From the NCBI GenBank assembly GCA_964572065.1, contig CAZNER010000105.1, forward strand, positions 1-6,239: 6,239 bases of DNA, in the 5' to 3' direction. Source of the stretch: CAZNER01 sp964572065 (lineage in GTDB: Bacteria; Patescibacteriota; Dojkabacteria; JAHIVN01). Under the pieces are notes generated by a model. The model saw nothing but the letters and a program-made list of their open reading frames with translations, was not told the DNA's origin and did no database searches. The position numbers were made by a program, and so were the translations under genes. Numbering within the stretch: the stretch's first letter is position 1; every line of letters starts with the position of its first letter. This document shows positions 1 to 4,531 of the stretch, in pieces.

Positions 1-404
1 AACTTTAAAAATTTCATAAGATATGGATGTGATCCTTTCCATAAATTTTTTATGGTAATTTTAGGATATTGCTCACCTTTATCATATCTAACAGAATTTA
101 AAAGCGCTATATCTGATACTCTCCTCAGATACCATGAAACTGCAACAAAAACTAAAGACAGAATAATTACAGCTATTAATATAATCCAAAAATATGGAGT
201 GTTTATTAAATTTTGTACCCTTCCACTAACATTAGAGAAATCTGATTCAGAGATATCATCATTAGAAAAATTATAATTACTAGTACTACCCCCTCCACTA
301 CCAGAAAATAATGTAATTATAAATCCAAAGAGCCACAAAACCTTGTATTTCCATGTAAACTCAGCTGAATCCTTTAAGAGTTTAAAATAATCAATCTTCT
401 TCAT
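1..404 (-). CDS. Membrane protein, 5' part only (runs off the left edge)
   Basis: An open frame on the minus strand starts at an ATG (402-404) and stays open for 134 codons to the window edge, so the C-terminus is missing. The protein begins MKKIDYFKLLKD, followed by a WKYKVLWLFGF stretch that enters a first hydrophobic segment (about residues 22-36). A Gly/Ser/Asn-rich loop (36-60) follows, then a strong transmembrane helix (about 72-93) and a basic RR-containing stretch. The pattern of amphipathic start, short helix, GSGGG loop, long helix and then an ALLNSV-like segment resembles multi-pass membrane proteins of unknown function that are common in Patescibacteria; this resemblance is from memory. 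No Shine-Dalgarno sequence precedes the start, but an extended -10 promoter lies about 36 bases upstream. The gene diverges from the plus-strand gene at 535. Function is unknown; it is probably an integral membrane protein. Confidence 0.75.
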   Translation of the reverse strand, partial: MKKIDYFKLLKDSAEFTWKYKVLWLFGFIITLFSGSGGGSTSNYNFSNDDISESDFSNVSGRVQNLINTPYFWIILIAVIILSLVFVAVSWYLRRVSDIALLNSVRYDKGEQYPKITIKNLWKGSHPYLMKFLK

Positions 405-440
405 ATTAAAAAGAAATGAATTCTTATATACAACTTCTAC

Positions 441-449
441 ATTATATCA
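441..449 (-). promoter_or_regulatory. Extended -10 promoter of the left-edge membrane protein gene
   Basis: On the minus strand the sequence reads TGATATAAT: a perfect TATAAT -10 (441-446) with the TGn extension (447-449). It lies about 36 bases before the start codon at 404. No good -35 is visible at 16-18 bases upstream, which extended -10 promoters tolerate. Transcription would start near 434. Confidence 0.45.
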
Positions 450-471
450 TATAAAAATCTGATTAATATTA

Positions 472-491
472 TTTGATACTCCTTTATCAAA
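472..491. repeat. Inverted repeat between divergent promoters, candidate operator
   Basis: A perfect 7-bp inverted repeat, TTTGATA (472-478) and TATCAAA (485-491), is separated by six bases. It overlaps the -35 element of the plus-strand promoter and lies just upstream of the divergent minus-strand promoter. Position and symmetry suit a repressor or activator site acting on one or both genes. In AT-rich DNA a repeat of this size can arise by chance. Confidence 0.3.
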
Positions 492-501
492 AATGTATTA
501 T
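473..501 (+). promoter_or_regulatory. Sigma70-type promoter of the 535-1230 gene
   Basis: TTGATA (473-478, five of six matches to TTGACA) is followed by a 17-base spacer and TATTAT (496-501, five of six matches to TATAAT). Transcription would begin near 508, giving a 5' leader of about 27 bases. The region is AT-rich, so neighbouring TA-rich hexamers could also serve as the -10. Confidence 0.5.
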
Positions 502-534
502 ATTATATATATTAATCTATTTAATAACAAGTAG

Positions 535-1230
535 ATGAAAGAGAATAATATTTCAGATAATGATAATAATAAAGCAATTTCTGTTAGTAAATCCGAATCA
601 AATAAATCTAAAATATTCTTAATTGTAATTCTGTGGATTTTGACAGCGGTAATATTTACCGCAGTAGGTGCAATTAGTCATTGGTTTTTTACTAGAGATA
701 AATCAGATACAAACGACAATCAAAGTAATGAGACAAACAACAAAGCAACCCAAGAAGATAATAAAGAGGACGAGGACAATAACGGAATTGTTGAAAATAA
801 TGAATACGAGAACGAAGAAGAAGCCTGGAATACATATAGTAATTCAGTTATTGGATATCAGATACAATATCCAGATGAATATGAACTAAGCTTTGACGAT
901 GAATTAAAAGAAGAATGTGTAAGACTAGAGAATGAAAATATTTCTATCAACTTTGGTCTATCAGACTCAATGCAGTGTTTAAGAACAGGTATCGGAGCGT
1001 ATGAGATAGATGAAACAGAAGTTAGCTATAATATCAATGGACAGGTATTCACAATTGATGAATGGTACGAACATGCTGAGCAGGAAGATGGAACATTTGG
1101 AAATGTATATGGGCGTATTCATCTAGATGATACAAAGAAATTAGATGTAGAATACTACGGTCATCCAAAAGACACCTTTGAAACAGAAAGAGAAACTATA
1201 GATCAAATTCTTGAATCTATAACATGGTAG
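535..1230 (+). CDS. Single-pass membrane protein with acidic linker and PsbP-like outer domain
   Basis: This 231-residue protein has a short polar N-terminus and one transmembrane helix (about 27-52, IFLIVILWIL onward). A linker rich in Asn, Asp and Glu (54-97) follows, then a folded-looking C-terminal domain (about 98-231). The domain starts with a WNTYSNSVIGYQIQYP motif and ends with QILESITW. A W-x-T-Y...G-Y-x-I-x-Y-P opening is typical of the PsbP-like domains that many Patescibacteria and Firmicutes attach to a membrane anchor or lipobox; the assignment rests on that opening and the length, so it is tentative. There is no lipobox cysteine. Two cysteines (C128, C148) lie in the outer domain and could form a disulfide. 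The topology suggests an extracytoplasmic domain held off the membrane by the acidic linker. No Shine-Dalgarno sequence precedes the ATG. The stop is TAG and no clear terminator follows. Specific function is unknown. Confidence 0.85.
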   Translation: MKENNISDNDNNKAISVSKSESNKSKIFLIVILWILTAVIFTAVGAISHWFFTRDKSDTNDNQSNETNNKATQEDNKEDEDNNGIVENNEYENEEEAWNTYSNSVIGYQIQYPDEYELSFDDELKEECVRLENENISINFGLSDSMQCLRTGIGAYEIDETEVSYNINGQVFTIDEWYEHAEQEDGTFGNVYGRIHLDDTKKLDVEYYGHPKDTFETERETIDQILESITW

Positions 1231-1308
1231 AGGATTTCAGTTTTATAGGATTAACATTTCGTCCTTTTTCATTTTGTTTCCCTAATATATTCATTTATGT
1301 CACAGTTC

Positions 1309-1338
1309 TTTACTAAACTAGGCTATATTTGCTATAAT
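1309..1338 (+). promoter_or_regulatory. Extended -10 promoter of the 1364-1756 gene
   Basis: TTTACT (1309-1314, four of six matches) is followed by 18 bases and a perfect TATAAT (1333-1338) with the TGC extension immediately before it (1330-1332). The predicted start is near 1345, leaving a leader of about 20 bases before the ATG at 1364. The core TTTGCTATAAT is identical to the promoter at 6131-6139 on the other strand. Confidence 0.6.
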
Positions 1339-1363
1339 CCCAATATAAATTATATCTATTATT

Positions 1364-1756
1364 ATGCCTGAAGAAGAATCAACCACTGCTAAACTTAAAC
1401 AAATAACTAAAATTGTCAGAGAATATCAATCTAGAGAGACAGCTGCGCTTACAGGCCAAAATCCTAATGGAGAACAAGTTGTAATTAAACAAATAGTAGA
1501 TATACCAACTCAGGTATACTCCAGCGTTACATTCGGCTTTTGTGATATAGATGGAAGAACAATACTTGTAGTAGAATGCGGAACCATCGATCAAGACCAA
1601 ATTACGGATTATCTTGTCCAAGGCTATATAGTAACTGAACAAAATATAGACCATCAAGGCCAAATTGTAGATACACCTCAAACATGGTTACCAGTAGAAA
1701 CAGCACTTACTAATCCATCTTACTATTGGATTAGGGACAATTATTTACCAGCTTAA
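1364..1756 (+). CDS. Hypothetical soluble protein, 130 residues
   Basis: I do not recognise this protein. It has no signal peptide or transmembrane segment. Residues 1-25 look helical and charged (MPEEESTTAKLKQITKIVRE). Residues 37-95 show alternating hydrophobic positions suggesting beta strands (VVIKQIVDI, VYSSVTFGF, TILVVECG). An aromatic-rich tail (SYYWIRDNYLPA) closes the protein. Two cysteines, C60 and C72, lie in adjacent predicted strands. The gene has its own strong promoter and no Shine-Dalgarno sequence, and it stops eight bases before the end of the convergent polymerase gene. Codon use looks like that of its neighbours. The chosen ATG is the first in the frame after the promoter. 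The reading frame is well supported by promoter position, packing and composition, but the function is open. Confidence 0.75.
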   Translation: MPEEESTTAKLKQITKIVREYQSRETAALTGQNPNGEQVVIKQIVDIPTQVYSSVTFGFCDIDGRTILVVECGTIDQDQITDYLVQGYIVTEQNIDHQGQIVDTPQTWLPVETALTNPSYYWIRDNYLPA

Positions 1757-1764
1757 TTATCCAC

Positions 1765-3051
1765 CTAGAGCCTCACTTCCAACAGCTCATTAATATTTGT
1801 TGTATAGCATTTTGAAAGGATATTTCTTTTCATTTTCCATTTTTTGAAAACCCCTTCAGCTGCAAGTTTAATCTTGCCGTGTCCGAATCTACTGTTAATA
1901 GAATCAACTGCCTGCATAAGACAGATTTTTTTATTATCGTCTTTTTCATCAAAACCATAAAAACAATTCAACTGTTTTTGACTATCAGGCTGTATTCCTT
2001 CTAAAAGTACCCCGCACTTTTTGTATTTATAACCGTTCTTAAATATTTTATTTAGACAATACAAAGCATATTTAGTTAATTCTATAGTACTTGAAGTAGG
2101 TTCAATAAGTTTTATATAAGCTGCATTTGAATATTGGGGGGTATCTTTAAATCTATTTGTTTTAATATAAACAATCACAATATTTGAATATGCACTCTGC
2201 TTCCTCAACCTTTCAGCAGCCTTTGCTATATATGAAGCAACTGCCTCCTTCATTTCGTTGAACTTAGTAACAGGATAACCAAAAGAACGTGAACAGCATA
2301 TTCCTTTATTTAAACCAGGATTCTCCTCAAGTCCGTAACAACCGATACCCCTTAATTCCAATACGATCCTCTCACCCATAACATTCAAAATCCTCTTTAT
2401 CCATTTGGGATCTGAATATTTTAACTCCTTTGCTGTATAAATTTGTTTCAAATTAAGCCTTTTTGCATATTTAGAACCTATCCCCCATACATCATTCACT
2501 TCAATCATATCAAGATATTCATCTATCTCATCATCCTTCATATTTTCAAAATCAACAACCCCATTAAATCGATTATGTTTTTTTGCAATCTCATTTGCAA
2601 CTTTAGACAGACACTTAGTTCCAGCTACCCCTACAGAAACAGGAATGCCTGTCCACTGCAATACAATTTTTCTAATTTTACTACCATAATTCTCGTAATC
2701 ATTAGAATAAAATCCACCCAGTCCAATAAAAGCCTCATCTATTGAATATATCTCCATATCAGGTGAAAATTGTCTCAAAGTTGCCATAACTCGATTAGAC
2801 ATATCCGCATACAAAGCATAATTTGAAGAAAAAATTTGAATATTATTTTCTTTGATTAATTTTTTACACTTGAATAATGGAGTCCCCATCTTGATTCCAA
2901 GAGCTTTTACTTCATTTGATCTGGCAACTACGCAACCATCATTATTAGAAAGTACTAAAACCGGCAGGTTTTTAATTTTGGGATTAAAAACTCTCTCGCA
3001 TGAAACAAAGAAATTGTTGCAGTCAACCAGTGCAAATACTTTCTTCTTCAT
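1765..3051 (-). CDS. umuC: Y-family translesion DNA polymerase, UmuC-type (Pol V catalytic subunit)
   Basis: This 428-residue protein matches UmuC in length (E. coli UmuC is 422) and motif order. The palm opens with FALVDCNNFF: D10 is the first metal ligand and F15 sits at the steric-gate position (Tyr in E. coli UmuC). YSIDEA supplies the other catalytic acids, D105 and E106. The conserved VSVGVAGTKCLSKVANEIAKK region (138-158) follows, then a helix-hairpin-helix thumb motif (VWGIGSKYAKRL, 188-199). The little-finger domain begins after the GLNKG segment (about 246 on). QLNCF (360-364) aligns with the beta-clamp-binding motif QLNLF of E. coli UmuC. The C-terminus carries the DUF4113-type tail typical of UmuC rather than DinB (RFGHGKIKLAAEG, KKWKMKR, YTTN). 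The gene is last in a three-gene operon and its ATG overlaps the TGA of the umuD-like gene by four bases, implying coupled translation. The expected role is error-prone synthesis past DNA lesions when bound to processed UmuD. All key residues are intact. Confidence 0.96.
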   Translation of the reverse strand: MKKKVFALVDCNNFFVSCERVFNPKIKNLPVLVLSNNDGCVVARSNEVKALGIKMGTPLFKCKKLIKENNIQIFSSNYALYADMSNRVMATLRQFSPDMEIYSIDEAFIGLGGFYSNDYENYGSKIRKIVLQWTGIPVSVGVAGTKCLSKVANEIAKKHNRFNGVVDFENMKDDEIDEYLDMIEVNDVWGIGSKYAKRLNLKQIYTAKELKYSDPKWIKRILNVMGERIVLELRGIGCYGLEENPGLNKGICCSRSFGYPVTKFNEMKEAVASYIAKAAERLRKQSAYSNIVIVYIKTNRFKDTPQYSNAAYIKLIEPTSSTIELTKYALYCLNKIFKNGYKYKKCGVLLEGIQPDSQKQLNCFYGFDEKDDNKKICLMQAVDSINSRFGHGKIKLAAEGVFKKWKMKRNILSKCYTTNINELLEVRL

Positions 3052-3440
3052 GATAAATCTTTTATTACCTTAGTAACTACCCCCCAAACTTCGAACTCCA
3101 TATCTTCAGTTACTTTGATCTCTCTATATTCTTGGTTCTCTGGAAATAAATAATACTCTCCTTTTTTAATTTTCAATCGTTTAACTGTAAACTCTTCTGA
3201 TAAAACAGCAATAATTATAGAATTATCCTTAGGCTCAACTGACCTGTCAACAACTAATATATCTCCATCAGAAATACCACAATCAAACATAGAATCACCT
3301 TTTGCTCGAACAAGGAATGTAGCAGCCGGATGATCAACTAAAAATTCATTGAGATCTATTTTTGATTCAACATAAGATTCAGCAGGACTAGGAAAACCAG
3401 CATGAATCGTAGAAATATATAGAGGTAATTTAAAACTCAT
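3048..3440 (-). CDS. umuD: UmuD-type self-cleaving protein (Pol V accessory subunit, S24 family)
   Basis: This 130-residue protein aligns closely with E. coli UmuD (139 residues). Its HAGFPSPAESYVE segment corresponds to the UmuD cleavage region, with the scissile bond predicted between A14 and G15 (Cys-Gly in E. coli UmuD, Ala-Gly in LexA). S50 in GDSM is the nucleophile and K87 in FTVKRL the general base, matching S60 and K97 of UmuD. There is no helix-turn-helix domain, so it is not LexA. The family cuts itself when stimulated by RecA filaments, and the trimmed dimer joins UmuC to form Pol V. The removable N-terminal arm is about ten residues shorter than in E. coli. The ATG is the only usable start, because an in-frame TAA (the stop of the upstream SRAP gene) lies five codons before it. 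It follows that gene by 15 bases and overlaps umuC by four. Confidence 0.94.
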   Translation of the reverse strand: MSFKLPLYISTIHAGFPSPAESYVESKIDLNEFLVDHPAATFLVRAKGDSMFDCGISDGDILVVDRSVEPKDNSIIIAVLSEEFTVKRLKIKKGEYYLFPENQEYREIKVTEDMEFEVWGVVTKVIKDLS

Positions 3441-3455
3441 ATTTATTTGAAAAAA

Positions 3456-4142
3456 TTATAGTAATGTACTTTTTGATTTCTGTTTTATAAGTTCTACTCC
3501 TTCATTTCTTATACTATTTACATCCCTGCTAACCTCATGCTCCACCATCAAATCTTCAGGATATGGATCGAAAAGAGAGGTTAATTCATCCAAATCATTT
3601 AAATCATCATTAAGCCAAATTTTTTCTTCATCTTTCTCGAGTATTACGGGCATACGATCATGAATAGGTTCAATAATTTTGTTTGCCTCCGTAGTAAGAA
3701 TAGCAAATGTTTTAAAGTTCCTGCCTTCAACATCTGTCCAGATATCATAAATTCCTGCAAAAGAAAAAATATCGCCCGATTTATGGTAAATATAATGAGG
3801 GTATCTGTCTTTCCCGCTTCTATACCATTCATAAAAACCGCTTGCAGGCACTATACAGCGCATATTTTGAAAAGATTTTTTAAAAGCCGGCTTTTCATGT
3901 ACAGTCTCGGATCGTGCATTTATAAACTTATATCCGATTTTTGGATCTTTCGCCCAATGAGGTATAAGCCCCCATCTCATAGAAACAAGCTTATTGCCTT
4001 TATCATTGTATACAACAGGAACATTCTGAGCCGGCGCGATGTTATATCTAGGTTTTATCTTTTTTATTAAATAGTTTGTAATTGCTACTTTATATTTCTT
4101 ATAAATAGCATCCATATCGCCTTGGGCAAAACGTCCGCACAT
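3456..4142 (-). CDS. SRAP-domain protein (YedK/HMCES family), abasic-site DNA-protein crosslinker
   Basis: This 228-residue protein is a complete SRAP domain. It begins MCGRF, so removal of Met exposes C2, the residue that forms a thiazolidine link to abasic sites in single-stranded DNA. Other hallmarks are YNIAP (33-37), WGLIPHW (57-63), N75 in INARSET, E105 in GFYEW and H161 in IHDRMP. These match the catalytic C2, N75, E105 and H160 of E. coli YedK. R77 and R163 occupy positions known to contact DNA in the family. The role is to cap abasic sites in single-stranded DNA, protecting them from nucleases and error-prone bypass; the family was named from its association with SOS genes. Here it is the first gene of an operon with umuD and umuC, behind a good promoter. 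The start must be this ATG because the cysteine has to be residue 2. No Shine-Dalgarno sequence is visible. Confidence 0.95.
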   Translation of the reverse strand: MCGRFAQGDMDAIYKKYKVAITNYLIKKIKPRYNIAPAQNVPVVYNDKGNKLVSMRWGLIPHWAKDPKIGYKFINARSETVHEKPAFKKSFQNMRCIVPASGFYEWYRSGKDRYPHYIYHKSGDIFSFAGIYDIWTDVEGRNFKTFAILTTEANKIIEPIHDRMPVILEKDEEKIWLNDDLNDLDELTSLFDPYPEDLMVEHEVSRDVNSIRNEGVELIKQKSKSTLL

Positions 4143-4164
4143 GATATTTAGGATAAAACATTAC

Positions 4165-4183
4165 TAGAACAAATTATAGAACA
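4165..4183. promoter_or_regulatory. Direct repeat overlapping the operon -10, candidate damage-response operator
   Basis: Two exact copies of TAGAACA (4165-4171 and 4177-4183 on the plus strand) are separated by five bases, a 12-base period. They bracket and overlap the -10 of the SRAP-umuD-umuC promoter, where a repressor would block polymerase. The GAAC core recalls known LexA boxes: alphaproteobacteria use a GTTC direct repeat with seven bases between cores, whereas here there are eight; Gram-positive boxes pair GAAC with an inverted GTTC. That this is a LexA-type site is inference from the operon content and position. No lexA gene is in the window. Confidence 0.4.
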
Positions 4184-4201
4184 GATAAAATTAAAAGGCA
4201 A
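4173..4201 (-). promoter_or_regulatory. Promoter of the SRAP-umuD-umuC operon
   Basis: On the minus strand TTGCCT (4196-4201, four of six matches to TTGACA) precedes a perfect TATAAT (4173-4178) by exactly 17 bases. Transcription would start near 4166, about 25 bases before the SRAP start codon. No other promoter is visible within the operon, so all three genes probably depend on this one. Confidence 0.6.
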
Positions 4202-4257
4202 GAAAATAATATAATATTATAATCCCTATATCTAAAAAATGAAAAAATACCTTGAGT

Positions 4258-4380
4258 ATGGTTGATATATCTTGGGGGTTCGGGGGAGTTCACTTTTCGG
4301 TTGAATATATAGAAGAAGATGGATTAGGAATTAGTAAAAAACAGAAATTAATGCAGGATCTTACAACCTATCGTTATTAA
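4258..4380 (+). CDS. Possible small ORF of 40 codons, or remnant of a lost gene
   Basis: An ATG-started frame of 40 codons ends with TAA at 4378-4380. The peptide starts MVDISWGFGGVHFSVEYIEE and continues with a charged GLGISKKQKLMQDL stretch and a TTYRY end. It has no membrane helix or signal peptide and matches no family I know. In its favour: it fills part of an otherwise unexplained gap, the composition looks like real protein rather than translated spacer, and its DNA is locally more G-rich than the flanks. Against: it is short, has no Shine-Dalgarno sequence, and only weak TATAAT boxes (4210-4215, 4218-4223) lie upstream. It could also be the surviving 3' end of a decayed gene. A structured segment begins immediately after its stop. 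Confidence 0.3.
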   Translation: MVDISWGFGGVHFSVEYIEEDGLGISKKQKLMQDLTTYRY

Positions 4381-4383
4381 ACA

Positions 4384-4422
4384 GCCGTCAGGCACGGTGG
4401 TACTTTCAGTTATGAAAGTACT
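4384..4422. repeat. Two adjacent hairpins in the intergenic gap
   Basis: The first hairpin pairs GCCGT (4384-4388) with ACGGT (4394-4398), one pair being G-U, around a five-base loop. The second is a perfect 8-bp stem, GTACTTTC (4400-4407) with GAAAGTAC (4414-4421), around a six-base loop; it can extend by a G-U pair at 4399-4422. Neither strand shows a T run after the stems, so this is not an ordinary intrinsic terminator. It starts three bases after the stop of the small ORF and ends about 110 bases before the nuclease gene. It may be a structured transcript end, a small RNA element or the end of a lost mobile element. I do not recognise a known riboswitch class. Confidence 0.4.
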
Positions 4423-4480
4423 GAAAATAAAATAGTTAATAATATTCACTACTAATTAATTATATAAAAAACATTATCAA

Positions 4481-4508
4481 TTGACTTTCCTTTTATATAT
4501 ATTAAAAT
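4481..4508 (+). promoter_or_regulatory. Promoter of the SNase gene
   Basis: TTGACT (4481-4486, five of six matches) is followed by a 16-base spacer and TAAAAT (4503-4508, five of six matches). The predicted transcription start near 4515 leaves about 17 bases before the ATG at 4532, too little for a standard Shine-Dalgarno sequence, and none is seen. Confidence 0.5.
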
Positions 4509-4531
4509 AATATTATTAGCTCTGCCTTGAA

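Noticed and set aside
52..276. Plus-strand 74-codon open frame
   Set aside because: It lies opposite the longer minus-strand membrane protein frame (1-404), which has a clear promoter, membrane helices and natural composition.
668..889. Plus-strand 73-codon frame inside the PsbP-like gene
   Set aside because: Shadow of the 535-1230 gene in another frame; the peptide is Ile/Thr/Lys-rich and comes from the Asn/Asp linker codons.
1247..1270. AGGA/TCCT pair followed by Ts, as a terminator of the 535-1230 gene
   Set aside because: The stem is only four base pairs with an 11-base loop, too weak to claim despite the following T-rich stretch.
2443..2745. Plus-strand 100-codon frame opposite the polymerase
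   Set aside because: Antisense shadow rich in Ile and Phe, produced by the polymerase codons on the other strand.
3048..3051. Possible recoding of TGA as Gly (as in Gracilibacteria and SR1)
   Set aside because: TGA ends the umuD gene within the ATGA overlap, exactly at the expected UmuD length, and other long frames contain no in-frame TGA. The standard code fits.
3048..3440. The S24 peptidase gene as LexA
   Set aside because: It has no N-terminal helix-turn-helix domain, aligns along its whole length with UmuD and is followed directly by umuC.
3660..4070. Plus-strand 136-codon frame opposite the SRAP gene
   Set aside because: Antisense shadow; the minus-strand SRAP protein has every family motif, while this translation matches nothing and has no start signals.
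4239..4265. Eight-codon frame MKKYLEYG as a leader peptide
   Set aside because: It is too short to support, has no regulatory codon run, and no attenuator with a T tract follows. The overlapping 40-codon frame is the better candidate.
4384..4422. Hairpins as an intrinsic terminator
   Set aside because: Neither strand has a T run directly after the stem; the plus strand continues with A-rich sequence.
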